A stretch of DNA of 64,000 nt from Zingiber officinale (Eukaryota > Streptophyta > Magnoliopsida > Zingiberales > Zingiberaceae): the NCBI RefSeq assembly GCF_018446385.1, contig NC_055988.1, forward strand, positions 163,134,209 through 163,198,208. Reading direction: 5' to 3'. Numbering within the stretch: the stretch's first letter is position 1; each line of letters begins with the position of its first letter. A model generated the notes under the pieces. It was not told where the DNA came from. It did no database searches and worked only from the letters and a program-made list of their open reading frames with translations. A program made the position numbers and the translations under genes. Of this stretch, positions 22,285 through 34,944 are shown one piece after another.

Positions 22285-24972
22285 CTATAATCATAGTTCT
22301 TTAATAAATTATTATATAAATCTTTTATCTAGAACTCCTTGTTAAAAAATGTGAATGGAAAAGTGGTAGAAATAAAGAAGAAGATTTCATTGTGAATGAG
22401 ACTTTAATTCTACAATTAAAGTTTTAATGCAAGTTGGTTGGTTTATATTGTTGAACAAGTATGTATGCTGTGAACAAATGCATGGAAAGACTCTCTCTCT
22501 CTCATGGGTATGCATGGGGGTGCAAATCCAAGGTGAACCAAGTTGACTCATGTGTGAGAATGACATGTACACATCGAATGTTGGACCAAACAGGATAAAA
22601 TTTGTCCAAGTGAAACCACCAACTTTTTGCTACTGCTCAGATGATAGAAATCAAGGCTCGGATTATACTGAACCAAATTAACTCATTTGCGAAGATGATC
22701 TGAGCGCGTCAAATGCCGAACCGGTCGAGACAAAATTTGCACAAGTGGAACAACTAATATTTTGACATATGTTTTTTTTGCTACTGCTTATATGGTAGAA
22801 ATCAAGGCAAAATTAATGCAATCCATAATCACCGAGTGAAATCGATGAGCAATTCTTCCACACCATGACCACTAATGCTTGGTGGAAATCACGGTTGGGA
22901 CAAATCAACTTTAAGGATACTACATTATATGAAGGCCTCGGTGATGCTTCTTCCTGATTCAGGCAGTAGTGAATCCACTCTTGAGTCGACTGTGACATCT
23001 ACTCGGGATTACTTCCCGAGTCATCAACATCTTCCTCTCTCGACTCAGTGACTGCTCAAGCGACTTTCATTCTGACTGGACAGCACTCAGAATCCACTTG
23101 AGAGAACTCATCCCGACTCGTCTGACATTCGGCATTTGCTCAAATGACTTGCTTTCCGACTAAGCAACACTCGGAATCCACTCAAGAGAACTCCGACTCG
23201 ACGACACTCATCTTGACTCGACAACACTTGGCAGTCGGGCGGCTTGGTACTTGGCGACTTAGACCAGTCACTAATCGAGCAATCAGGCGACATTCCGACT
23301 CAGACTCAACACTTCGTTCGGACCACTAGAAGCTTAGTAAAATTAACTCCATTGATAGTTTAAGATTATTAGCTTAGACTTCTCAAAAGATGTAAGACTG
23401 ATTTAATTTTGTAATTTCAAATTCAATTATTTTTTTTTTCTATCTCCGGTCATAAGATTGTAGAACACCTCCACTCCATGCATGACATCAACTAAAAAAT
23501 ATTAAATTGGATTAAATCCGACACTTTATATATAGACCTCATCGGCTATAAAATATCAATGGCGTGGGAGAAATTTGTGGTCTCGCTGGACATCTTTGAC
23601 GAAGTTTTCAGCATGGATTAACACTCGTCAAAGAGCGTTGGGGTCATCTCGACGAAGCCCCTCCATGTTTAAACCAACATGGATGTTGGGGAAGGAATAA
23701 AGTAGTAAAAATGTAGATCTCGAGATTGTGGGTTGTGAATTATGGAGATATGGGTGTTAGCTAAAAGTCTTTAATTTAAGATTATAAGTTGATTTACATG
23801 TCCGCTTGTGATTTATATTCTCTCATGTGTAGGAGAAGGAGATATTTCTATAAAATTTGAAGTGTGCAAGGTAAAAGCAGAATAACTTTTCTAATGTACC
23901 ACGGAATATATCAAAAAAATAAATAAAACAAATGGTAAGAATAAAATTTTCTCCAAATCTAAAAGCATATAATTATTAATGGAATATGATTCGCCTTTAT
24001 CATGTTCCATTAGTCAACCAATGAAAGAACTAGTTAAAGGGCTCATTAGTTAGTATTATGTTACTCTATACCTAACAAGTTAAAGAAGTTTGAATAGAAT
24101 ATTTTCTTTTTTCATTTAATTTTCGAAGAAAAAAAAGGTAAAAATTTAAAATTTAAAAAACAAAAGAGAATTTATTCTATTATGTTCATCTACGGCATTC
24201 TGCATTCATAATCCCAATCTAGCTAGAGCACATATTCTATGCCCAAAATCAAATCATATAAAACTTTACAGGCAAGCTGACATTTAAAAAAAAAGAGAGA
24301 GAGAAGATATTGTTAATATAAAATATATTCACAGGGTTTGTAGATTTGTTGATGAGTTTCATTTTATTTTTCTTATAGATCTTATTTTTATGCTCTAAGA
24401 CTCCATCTATAATAATGATTTAGTGGATCTTAAACATAACTTGCTATTTCTCAGGAAATTATGAAATATAGTTAAAAGTTAATTAGTTGGTAGTAGGAGC
24501 TTTCGGTGTCGTCATTAAAGTTGGTCTCAATTTTGGAGAACCTATATATTCCCGAATCCCCTTTCAACTTAAAGACATTTATTTTTGATCCACAGTCTTT
24601 TAGGCATAGGATAGCAACTATTCTTGATAATTTTCTTTTGTGTTCTTAAGGTTTTATTTTAGTCTCCATAGATTTACAATAAAGATCGTTGATGAAGTTT
24701 TTGGCCCAAATCTATTAATAATTGAACAAGAGTCAATTTTATAATGGTACTTTCCTAAAGAGTACACCTAAATTTGAGGCTGCCGAAAAGGCACCTCAAG
24801 ATTAGAAAAATGCTCAAAAGGTGCATCTTACCTCTCTATCAAAAGTTACTTTTTCTTCCCTTTCTTTGCATCTGTGCATACTTTTCTATCTTCTTTTTCC
24901 TCTTAAATTAAATTAAATTAAATTAAATTAAATTAAATTTTTCTCTCTCCATCATATGCATACATACACCAA
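22285..24972. other. Gene-free stretch with minor duplications
   Basis: No gene is supported. There is a diverged tandem duplication near 22580-22830 (aaaatttg..caagtg and ctactgct..atggtagaaatcaaggc repeated) and a second near 23080-23190 (agaatccact..agagaactc twice). An (AAATT)7 microsatellite lies at about 24905-24939. Confidence 0.6.
24905..24939 (+). repeat. (AAATT)n microsatellite
   Basis: Seven successive AAATT units without interruption. Confidence 0.9.
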
Positions 24973-24977
24973 CAACT

Positions 24978-26772
24978 TATTAGGAGATTATTGATATAAT
25001 CGTCCCTAAATTAAGATTTACTAGTTTGACTAAACTCGAATAAATTCAAGTTTGAATTTTGATACTTAGACAATATGTTTGGACAATATGTGAGAAGAAA
25101 TCAGATAGATAAGGTTAACCGAATATTTGATGATATGTAATATAAGAGTTAAATAGGTCATGGAAAAGTGGATACTTGACTGCAAAGTTCTAACTGAAGG
25201 TTAGGTAAAGTAAAATCCTAACTCAAGAGTTAGGTAAAAGAAAGTCCAAGTGAATCAAAGAGAATCATACGTTGGTAAAGGAAAATCCAAGTGGATCAAT
25301 GAGAATTGAACGTTGGCAAAGGAAAGCCCTAATTGTGGTTGGGCAAAAGAAAGTCCAAGTGGGTGAAGGAGGACCGAACGTTAGCAAAGGAAAGCTCTAA
25401 TTGTGATTGGCAAAGGAAAGTCCAAGTGGGTCAAGGAAAACTGAATATTGATAAAGGAAAGTCCAAATGGGTCAAGGACGACCACACATTGGCAAGAATA
25501 AAGTCCTAACTGTGGTTGGGTGAAGGAAAGTCCAAGTGGGTCAAGAAAGACTGCACGTTGGCAAAGGAAAGTCCAAATGGATCAAGGATGACTGCACGTT
25601 AGCAAAAGCAAAGTCCTAACTGCGATTATGTAAGAGTAAAATCCAAGTAGACCAAGAAGGGTCGCAATTGGTGATCGGGCGTCTAATGGAAAGTTGGCAA
25701 AGTCTAAGTTGTTCAAAGGTTGACCAGATACTTGGTGGAGAAGTCTCAGCAGGTCATGACTAATTGAATGTTATGTAAGGGAACTCTAGACTTGGACAAG
25801 CAAGTTAGGGTTGGGAAATCGATTGGTGCAATCAATTGTCCATAAGCTAATCGATTAGACAACCAATTAGGAGATTCTTGCGAGAACACAGAAAGGGTCG
25901 GGTCTGAATTGATTGGTCAATTGATTGGGCCGACCCTAATCGATTAGGACTGCTCCAATTGATTAGGGTGGATTCCTAATGAATTGGGAGTTTTGCAAGG
26001 AGAAATCACGAAAATAATCAGTGAATCGATTTTTCCAATTGATTCAACCACTGCTAATCGATTGAATTAATCGATCAAGCAGTGTTTTGTCGTGAGAAGG
26101 AAGAATCAATTGAGGCAATCGATTAAGTCTTAATCAATTGGGCTAATCAATTAAGCCTTTTTTACGAACAAAGAGTTCGGGAATCAATCAGGTAATCAAT
26201 TAAAGTCCTTTAAATCAATTGGGATGACTCACCAATTGATTAAGGTTCAGAAAAAGAGTCGTTCTACAGGTATTCGAATGTTCGGTTGACGTGGCGATCG
26301 ATTCAGGAAAGCCTAATCGATTAGAGGCATCGAGTGAACCATAGAAAAGGATTTTTGCGAAGGTTTGAAGGCAACACTCACACATTTCCTTATCGTAGGT
26401 TCTTGGACTATTCAGAGTGAATTGTTGCTGCATTTCTGAGTCAACAACAGGTCAGCCAAAGCTACAAGAGAGCAAGCAAAGCAAGGTTCATAGTGGTAAT
26501 CGTTTTCGATTTCTTGTGTAACTAGTTTGTGGTTTTTGTTGTATTTTCTTATTGCGAGCTTGTACGAGGCTTCTCCACCTTCAGGAAGGAAGTATTCATA
26601 GTGGAGTTGCGAGTGTAAGGAGCGGACCCTTGGATTAGTCACCTCAAGGAGGTGGATACTAAGTAAAATCGAATGTGTTAGCATTATGGAGTCATTGCTT
26701 TAAGTATCTGTCACAAATCATCGATGAAACGAAAGAAGTTATTCACCCCCTAGCTCTCAGAGTGTCCTAACA
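24978..26772 (+). mobile_element. Old SIRE-like solo LTR
   Basis: About 1.8 kb between perfect TSDs caact (24973-24977 and 26773-26777). The start is tattaggagattattg, a mutated TG start. The end is gtgtcctaaca, preceded by ttattcacccccta. The internal layout copies the LTR at 20163: an array of aagtcc..gggtcaagga units (about 25160-25720), then an array of AATCGATT-type palindromes (about 25810-26330). The palindrome core differs from the sister LTR. Confidence 0.8.
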
Positions 26773-27628
26773 CAACTGTGGTGCTAAATTTTAAAAATTA
26801 ACACTACATTTTAATTACACCAGCATCGCTACAATACTAGTTTTTAAAAACCAAGACTATAGTGGTGTCTTGGTTTTAAAAATCAACACCTTAGCAGTGT
26901 TATCTATAAAAATTAGCACCATGACAATATTGGTTTCTAAAAATCAACACCATGGTGGTGCTAGTTTTTAGAAATCAATACCAAGGCAGTGTTGGTGTGT
27001 TAAGCTATGATGTTGGTTTTTTAAAATTAGTAAAGAATAATATATTTGAACTCCGGAGCACACTACAAAAATCCACAAGAGTTAGAATGAGTCTAATCAA
27101 AGTTCTTTAGGTCTATCAATGAGTTTTAACCAAAACCCATTGATGGATCTAGAGGATTTGGATTTTTAAAAAGTTGACATGTAATAGAAGATGATAGTAC
27201 AATGAAAGTATTTATGATATCCATGTCTAGTTTTGATATTCCTATGATAAGTTATGTATAGATGTCAATTGCATTAAAGTCATAAAGTTTGAAAACTTTT
27301 TTATCACTGATGTTAATGATTTCAAACTAATATTTCTGGGCAAATATAGACTCCAGGGCAATTTAGAAATCTATAGTACTTGGAATGGGTCCGATCGGAA
27401 CTCCCTAGGTCTATTAATGAGTTTTAGCTGAAACCCTTTGCTGATTTTGAAAAGGTTTTAAAAGATATTTTTTTTAGGTTTGAAATTGGATTGTTATGGG
27501 TTTCACCTGGTAACAAATATGGATGAATAAGCTTTAATCTAAAAAAAAACTGCGTATTGTTCTGATAACCAAGTCAAAAATTATGATCTCCGAAAGCAGG
27601 TGACAATTGACACATACATAAACATAAC

Positions 27629-28049
27629 TAATGTCGGACAAGATAGCAATTATCTTGTGGGCTAATAAGAAGGAGAATTTGAGAAGAAAACAAGAAGAGA
27701 AACTACTGTTCTCCAATTTTTTCTGAAAAATAAATTTATTTAATAACCCAGGATAATCTCTCAAACAACTAAATAGACACTTATATAGACTCTAAATCCT
27801 AAAATAATAATAAAAAATCCTAATATATAGACCCTCAATTCTTAACTTATAAATAAAGAAAAAAAATTTATCAAAAAGGAAAAATTCTTCACGAACTCAC
27901 AATCTTAAAATCCATAAATGAACTCAAAATCTAAAAAAAATAAGAAAAATAAAAATTACCAAAAATCTCTAAAATTCAAAAAAAAAAACTGAAAATTATA
28001 AAAAATAATAATTTACTAAAAACTAAATCCAATGAATCTTCCGGTATCA
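27629..28049 (-). repeat. 3' LTR of the Gypsy element
   Basis: Direct repeat of 32491-32826, sharing gaagaaaacaagaagagaaac, tttatttaataac and aatcctaatatata. It is longer than its partner by about 85 bp, so one copy has an indel. Confidence 0.75.
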
Positions 28050-28639
28050 GTCGCCCTGGATTGAAAAGAACTTATGCTCGAGTTTAGAATAATGTCAAAT
28101 GGTAGTCAGGAGGAAGATCATTTGCCACTAAATCAACAAAATATCTAACACACTTGACTACATTGTTAACTTCAATGTTGCTTAACTTATCTTGTTTATC
28201 TGTTGTCTTTGTCGACTTACTCAAATTTCTATTGATTGTATCTCCTTGAAATCTAATCTAGTAATGAGGAGGGGTCCCACCGAAGATAGGTCAAAGTAAA
28301 GAAAATCGGCTGACATGGAAGACAAAGTTAAGCGGATATCCAAGTTCGCTGAGTAGATTGGCTATGCCCGAGCAGACCAAGTACTACCAAGCGGACCGGG
28401 TACTGCCGAGTGGATGGTACTTTTCGTCTTGTCTTTTTCAAGAACACCTAGGAAAACGTGCATATGCATTGAGATGCATGCACGAGCACTACAGTGACAC
28501 TATAAAATAGGTTTCCCATCCACAGACAAAGGTATGTGCAACTTTGTCTTCTAAATCCTTTAGCTACGGTACTCCATTTCTTGAGATCGTTGGAGATTGA
28601 CTTGAGCATCGAAAGACCAATACTAGAAAAGTTAGTTAG
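28050..28639. other. Internal remnant between 3' LTR and Angela-like LTR
   Basis: Non-coding. 28262-28600 contains taggtcaaag, gcggatatcc and a tataaaatagg motif near 28500, resembling a Tat-type Gypsy LTR fragment. No gene is supported. Confidence 0.4.
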
Positions 28640-30466
28640 AGCCCTAGAGCCAATCATTTGATGATTGTATTATGGACTTGTTGTATCATATTCTTATATA
28701 AATAAAGGCATTTTGTTTTGGTTATTATACTTACTTGTATTGGTGCCAAATAAACTAAGTATAATAGCGTCCTTGAGTAGAAGGTTCTCACCTATATCAA
28801 TCGGTTAGTTGAACCGATAGTGAGATGATATAGGGAACACTACTCTTAATCATTCCTAGTCGAATATTAACATTCAGGGACAATGTTAATGCAATAAGAC
28901 TAGCATGTAGGTCAACTCGATGACTTGATCTCACAAGTCATGGATATAGAGATATCAAGTTGACACATGAGTATGCATTGGAGAATGTATACTGAATGAT
29001 CCGCCATGAGAAAGTATCATGGATCATTATATGAGTGTCATATACTTTCTCATGTGGCTATTAGTGTGACTACTAGTCCTTAGACCTAAAATCACCATGG
29101 ATCCCTACATAAAGAGTTATGTACTTTGGTTTCGTCAAACGTCACCCGTAACTGGGTGGACTATAAAGGCGATTACTGGTATGTAACGAATTATGCAGAG
29201 GGATGTGAGTGATGTAGATGGGATCTATCCCTCCTATATGACGGGAGCGACATCAATATTCTTGATAGAGTGAGACCACGAAGTGCATGACCATGCCCAA
29301 ATGAGTCAATATGAGATATTGAGCTCATTTGATTTAGTGAGTCTACTTGGAGTTCAAGATTTAGATTGATTAGAGGATGACACGGTCTATGCCTCACATT
29401 GATCAATCTAGATGTCTAGGATAGAAGGACACTTGTCATATATTGTGAGGAGTCACAATTAGTAGTCACAAGGTGATGTTGGATCTCAACATTCTTGTAA
29501 CTTGGGTAGTAATGATGTGTTGCTAGATACCGCTCATTACTTATGCTCCTAAATGGGTTTAGGGGCATTGCCAACGTTACAAGAACCTATAGGGTCACAC
29601 ACTAAGGACAATTAGATGGAGATTAGGTTCATATGATGAACCAAGAGGATTAGATTCATTTGATGAATCAAATTGGATTAAGAGTAATCCTAATTGGGCT
29701 TATTGAGTTGGACTCAAGTTGATTTATGTGTTCAATGAGTCTAATTTAGATTATGACCCATTGAATCAATTTAATTAAATGAGTTAAATTCATTATATTA
29801 AATTGGCTTGAATTAAATGGTTGGATTAGATCAACCATGAGAGAGATTAAGTCAAGTTTGACTTGACTTGAGAGGAAGATGAAGAGTCAAGTTTGACTTG
29901 ACTTTATGCCACCTCATTGGTGAGTTGACATTGAGTGGGCCAATGATGATGCTCCACATCATCATGGTTGCTTAAGTGGGATGCCACCTCATGAGAATTA
30001 CCAAGAGTTGTGACTCTTGGCATTCCATGGGGGTTGCTACATCTCTTAATGTGGCCGGCCACATCAATGGATGAATAAGTTTCATTTTGTGAATAATTCT
30101 CATTCATTCCATCATCTTCTTCCTTGCTCCATTTTCTTCTCTCCCTCTCCTCATCTTGCCGAACCCTACTAAGGTGCTAGCACACTTTAGTTTGGTGATC
30201 TCCTTCTTGTGTTCGTGTGGATACTTCTAGAGGGTTGTCTACTTTGACAATCTTGAGATCCGGCACCATTGGACGAGCGGGATTCGCGAAAGGCACGCAT
30301 CAAGGGTAAAACTTCTAACATATAGTTCTAGTGTAGATCTATAGGTTTGTAAACTCATACTCGTAATTTTGTTTTCGAAAGTTTTCACTTCGCACGGATC
30401 CGTGGCTGGGGGTTTCAGGGTTTCCGCGACTCGAAAAGAGATTTTCGCGGCCCGAAAAACCCAACA
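28640..30466 (+). mobile_element. Angela/Tork-like Copia LTR, probably solo
   Basis: About 1.8 kb of text typical of Angela-type LTRs, including gactactagtccttagacct, a catggatccctacataaag block and a final cgcggcccgaaaaacccaaca. The 3' end is well placed at 30466. The left boundary is approximate, and no TSD or internal region was found. Confidence 0.65.
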
Positions 30467-30575
30467 AGGAACTCCTTCCTACCCCCGCACTAACATTTTT
30501 GTGTTACAAGGCTGCGTGGAGTCTTCACCGCAGCAACTGCGTGGCCACATCCTAGCTTGCTATCTTTGCTGTTTC

Positions 30576-31672
30576 CGGATAGGATCAAAGTCCATTTGAT
30601 GAATCTCTACACTATTCACTACACTCTCAATGCTAATACTAATAACACGAGTTCCATCGAAGTTACACAGACCAGTCTGAGCATAAATTTGGACAGGTTG
30701 CGCCTGTGCCAACAACAAGTCAAGAATTAGCTGTCCGTATTCGAAAACAACTACATTGTACTCTTGACTAACGATACCAGTCGCTCCAATTCTCTGATTA
30801 ATTTCAGCAATAATGGTAGTTGAACCAGCTAGTAAAGAAATTCCTAAATCTGCAATCGTTGCACAACCACCCACACATAATCTTAGAGATTTGCCATCAA
30901 TAAGGACATCACTCATATTAAACTGCCAATAGCCTTTTTGAGTCACATGAACAAATGTATGTTCACTCTTGTAATAAATTGGATTAACTCCTTCAAGAGG
31001 GCATATCCTTAATTAGTCCATAAAAAAATATATTAGGGGATAGACTACTTATAATTACAGTTAAATTATGACCGTAATCCGGTCATGATTGGTTGTGATC
31101 TCTCTCTGGATTTACCGTCCCCTCCAAATTATAGTTTGGTTCCGAACGGATAGCCGGAGGCTGCTCGGAGGCCGCAGGCAGTGGGCAAGTAGCCAGACAG
31201 TTTGGCGCTGAGTGGGGGTGGCCTCCGACCACCCGTTCTGATCCAAACTATAACCTAGGGGACGGTGCACCTAGAGAGTTATCACAACTAATTACGGTCG
31301 AATCACGACTACGATCCGACCGTATTTACAAATAATTCATTTATGGACTCCTCCTCCTAATACAATTTCACCTCCCTCCCCTTCCTTAGAATTCCGATTA
31401 AACAAGAAAGAGAAAGCAGGTTCTTTGACGAGGTCTTGCTCAATCATATTGTACCACACAGGAGTAACATTCCCAACTGATATTTCTTGATCCTAAGTCC
31501 AAGAATGCCATCAAATTTCGCCACTAGAAATGTGATAATAGGCTCTTTGGTGGCCTCAATGGAAACCTGATCATTGACAACTAGATCACCAACTCCAACA
31601 TGGTCTAGACTTAAGAAGTCGGAGATTTCTCTGGTGCCATAATGAATAGCTATTGTCTTCCATGTCATCAAT
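30576..31672 (-). pseudogene. Captured fragment of a phytepsin-type aspartic protease
   Basis: Host-type vacuolar aspartic protease (A1 family), present only in part. 31672-31444 encodes [20 protein letters not shown] and [12 protein letters not shown], the region after the first catalytic motif. After a frameshift, [19 protein letters not shown] follows to about 31355. Beyond the inserted inverted-repeat element, 31003-30576 encodes VTQKGYWQFNMSDVL and CATIADLGISLLAG, then the start of the plant-specific insert (LLLAQAQPVQIYAQTGLCNF). The second catalytic motif DSGTS is changed to DLGIS, and the N-terminal catalytic part is missing. The last roughly 125 codons run without an intron. It lies downstream of gag inside the Gypsy LTRs, so it looks like a captured gene piece. 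Confidence 0.75.
31015..31349. mobile_element. Small inverted-repeat (MITE-like) element in the phytepsin fragment
   Basis: The ends read agtccataaa and tttatggact. Inner arms also pair (accgtcccct..aattatagtttgg with ccaaactataacctaggggacggt), with a GC-rich centre. It splits the protease frame between the EIVLGG and VNPIYY codons. A clear TSD was not found. Confidence 0.7.
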
Positions 31673-31699
31673 TGACCTTTGAGAGGTCATATTCTCAAT

Positions 31700-32172
31700 G
31701 TCCTCATTAATTTCTTCTTCAGTATCATCATCATAAACTAGTTCATTAGTCATCTTGGTCTCATCTCCAATTTGATATTAAGATTCCTCTTCAATTATAG
31801 CATATTCCACAACTTACAACATTTCAGGTTTATCAACTTCTTCTCGATCAAATGGCTCTTGTAAATTATCTTTGAATCCATCTAGGTCATCTCGGGCATT
31901 GAGCTATCGTCCTCCATGGCAAAGCCTAATCGTTCTTGGAACAAAGTTTGAGTGTAACCAAAGGGAAGAAAGTGACATTTCATCTTCTTCTTCAGCTTCT
32001 CCCAATTTGTGATCTTGGCTTTACCATGTCTGGCTCGTGAGTGTCGCAAGTGCTCCCACCTCCCTGATGCTTGGCCCTTGAGTCTAATGGTAATCAATTT
32101 CATCTTCATTTGATCTAAAACTTCTTTATAATCAAAGATTTGCTCCATGCTCCACTTCGTTGATCCATTCAA
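31700..32172 (-). pseudogene. Gypsy gag fragment
   Basis: Capsid domain signature of plant Gypsy elements: DYKEVLDQMKMKLITIRLKG, a WEHLRHSRARHGKAKI motif and KKKMKCHFLPFGYTQTLFQ. An acidic tail continues to about 31690 with stops. Non-functional. Confidence 0.75.
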
Positions 32173-32476
32173 TGAAGCACTCTACTTGTAACTTACCAGA
32201 AAATTCAGGCAGATCAACCCGAAACTTGAGATCTCCAGAAGGCTCCTCCTGACCATGAAATTCTTGATATGTAGCCCATTGGCGATAAGGGTTATCAAAG
32301 GTAAATTTAGATCTACGATTTGAGATCTCATAATCTTCAAGATTTTACGCCACCACCACAAGACACTAGGTTAAATCTGTGACTTGCTTTGCAAATCCTC
32401 AATCGTTATCATATCCTGAATGCTACGATCACAGTGTTTGACTACGACCACGATGATTTCCCATTGGATCTGATCC

Positions 32477-32488
32477 ACTCTAATATCA
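32477..32488 (-). other. Primer-binding site of the Gypsy element
   Basis: The minus strand reads TGATATTAGAGT, a diverged tRNA-Met type site 2 bp from the LTR. Confidence 0.55.
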
Positions 32489-32490
32489 AC

Positions 32491-32826
32491 TAATGTTGGG
32501 CAGGATATCGATTATCCTGTAGGCTAACAATAAGGAAGATTTGAGGAGAAAACAAGAAGAGAAACCACTGTCTTCTAGATTTTTTAGAAAAAAAAAAAGA
32601 AATTTTATTTAATAACAGAAGATAATCCCTCAAACAGTTAAACATACGTTTATATAGACTAACTCTGAGACATAAAGAAAGGGAAAAAAATTCTAATATA
32701 TATATATATATACTCCCAATTCATAACTTGTGAAGAAAGAAAAAAATCCTATTAGAAAACTTGAAAATTATAAAAAAAATAATTTACCAAAAATAATAAA
32801 AAAATCTAACGAATCCTCCAATATCA
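32491..32826 (-). repeat. 5' LTR of the Gypsy element
   Basis: Direct repeat of 27629-28049. Its outer end tatca is followed by the TSD ataac. Confidence 0.75.
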
Positions 32827-32898
32827 ATAACTTATCATAGGGAATGCACTACCCTCTTCTATTACATGTTAACCTTTTAGAAATTCAAATCTCCTGGG

Positions 32899-33715
32899 TG
32901 TTGGATCAATTAGGCCGGTAAAAGGGAGGTGAATTGCCTGTTAAGAAATAAAACAAAACTTTTCCCGATCTTTTAACTCAGATTAGTAATGTAGTTAAAA
33001 ACAGAATAAATGAACAACTTAAAAAGAATAGGCTAAAACAGTTACTTGGTTACAACCGGAGAGGTTGTTAATCCAAGGTAAGTAAACACACTAAAAATCT
33101 CCTTTTTTGAAGGCGGAGAAGTCTCTTACACTTGTTAGAAGCTCAGAAAGTAGTTAGGAAATGAATACAGAATTTGTTATCTATTTCCTAGGTCAATGGG
33201 TCTTTTTATAGTCCCTGGAAAATCTTATCCGACGCTTGAAGGTGCCTTCAAGAGGCTTTAAAGGCGCCTCCAGCGCGGAGAAATTATCCGTGCGAAGATA
33301 GAACTCTATCTTCGCTAACGGCTGAATTTTGTCTGGTTGAAGGCGCCTTCAACGGGTTGAAGGCGCCTTCTATGGTGGGTTGAAGGTGCCTTCCCACTGA
33401 AAGGCGTAGATACGTCTTTAATTCCATTGAGGGCACCTCCAGCAACTCCTCGAGCAATTTCCTCCCCGGCTTCTCGTCCCTTGGATCGTCGCACATGTCC
33501 TTCTCGTCTGCCGATGTACTCTTCCGCAACACCTCATCTCTCGGATGTACCGAGCCTGTCGACTCCCTTTCCGTGTCATCTTTCTCGCTAGCTGTGTCTT
33601 CTGCTCGACTTCTTGTGTTCCTAAACTCCTGCACCCTTAGACATAAGGGTTAAAAACTAATATGACCTAACCTGACTTGGTTGATCACATCAAAATTACC
33701 TTAGGGGTACCAACA
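32899..33715 (-). mobile_element. Solo Copia LTR in the right fold-back arm
   Basis: 817 bp, TGTTGGATCAAT to GGGGTACCAACA on the plus strand, of the same family as the LTRs at 2237 and 62475. Flanks ctggg/ctagg form a near-TSD, and removing the LTR restores the arm sequence (aaatctcctaggttcatc). It carries several AAGGCGCCTTC palindromes (33240-33400) and a minus-strand TATAAAAAG near 33200. Confidence 0.85.
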
Positions 33716-34255
33716 CTAGGTTCATCAATATATTTCGGTAAAAAAATATTGATAGACCTAGAGAACTTCGATTAGATGCATTCCAAGTGCTACAGGTTTT
33801 CAAAAATGTCCCGGAATCTATATGTGTCTAAATATATCAACTTAAAATCATTAATAGTAGTGATTAGAAGGTTTTCAAAGTTTAAACTTCAAAATAATTG
33901 GCATATACATATAATTTATAATAGGGATGTTAGAACTAGGCATAAACACTATAAATACTTTTGCTACATTTTTCTCTTTCATTGTATGTTAACTTTATAA
34001 AAAATCTAAATTCTTTAGGTCTATTAAATCAAAACTTATTAATAAATATAGAAAATTTTAATTTGAATCATTCCAATTCTTATAGATTTTTACAGTACTT
34101 TAGAGTAAAAAATGATGTTGATTTTTAAAAATTAGTTTTATCATGATGTTAATTTTTAGAAATTAGTACTGTGATGATTTTTAGAAATCAGTACTACACT
34201 GGTACTGGTATAATTAAATTGTATGTTAATTTTACAAAACTTAATAGTATAGTGA

Positions 34256-34944
34256 TCATTGTAGCTAAATAAAGGTGAGAAAAGTTTAATTTAATTTAAT
34301 AGAAAAATGGTTACGGAGAGAGAAAAATATATAAGAAAAAAACAAGGAAAATGGAACAGAGACGCCGTTTTGGACAATCCCAGCTGGGCCTTTTTGAAAA
34401 TGGTTGATTTTATAATTTGGATATTATGGAGCAATGAACCTTCTAGAGGAGTAGAGGTTGTGGTGGGCATGGACCGCATGGTTCATCCGAGTAACTAAAA
34501 TATATTTTTAGTATATCCTTTTTACTATTTGAAAAAATTTTGTTATAGAGGCCTTTATTATTTTATAAAAAAACTTACGTTCATCGACACATGCTCTGAC
34601 TCACTTTCTTTATTCATCACTGTCACCATGTGACAGCATTAATTACATGTTTTGTGTGAAAAACATCTAAAAATACCCATTAGTTTCAATTTTCTCTAAT
34701 CAGTGCACTAATTTTATAGATACATAAAGTTCTAAGACGTTTTTACCCTTTTGTCTTTTCGGGGACAATCGATTTAAAACCGAACCGTTCCGACAGATTA
34801 AATTGAAACCAAATAAATTTAATTTTTTCTAGCTAATCAAACTGATCCAGAGTAAATTGACACAAAATAAATTAAAATTTTAAAATAATTAAGAGTTAAA
34901 AATGAAACTCTAACTACTTGAAATAATGAAATAATTAAAATAAT
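34256..34944. other. Intergenic, no gene seen
   Basis: AT-rich DNA with short overlapping ORFs on both strands that have no family resemblance. Confidence 0.5.

Larger units (their letters stand above)
27629..32826 (-). mobile_element. Gypsy-type element carrying a phytepsin fragment
   Basis: LTR copies at 27629-28049 and 32491-32826 are direct repeats, flanked by TSD ataac (27624-27628 and 32827-32831). The orientation is minus: primer site 32488-32477, gag 32172-31700, then an aspartic-protease fragment (31672-30576). No reverse transcriptase or integrase was recognised. It sits in the short loop of the fold-back element and itself holds an Angela-like LTR (about 28640-30466) and an inverted-repeat element (31015-31349). 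Confidence 0.75.
26778..34255. mobile_element. Fold-back type DNA element with long inverted arms, invaded by retroelements
   Basis: The left arm (26778-about 27520) and right arm (about 32832-34255, interrupted by the solo LTR 32899-33715) are reverse complements over about 600 bp of alignable text. For example, gacatgtaatagaagatgat at 27176 pairs with the complement of cttctattacatgttaac near 32855. Each arm contains two copies of a subrepeat (taggtctat..gagttt) and, at the outer end, short ggtgttg/caacacc units. Before later insertions the loop was only about 0.1 kb, so the element was non-autonomous. The superfamily is not resolved (fold-back or Mutator-like). Outer ends are approximate. 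Confidence 0.65.

Noticed and set aside
27059-27080. CACTACAAAAATCC, resembling a CACTA transposon end
   Set aside because: It is an internal part of the fold-back arm subrepeat. No matching inverted end or 3-bp TSD was found.
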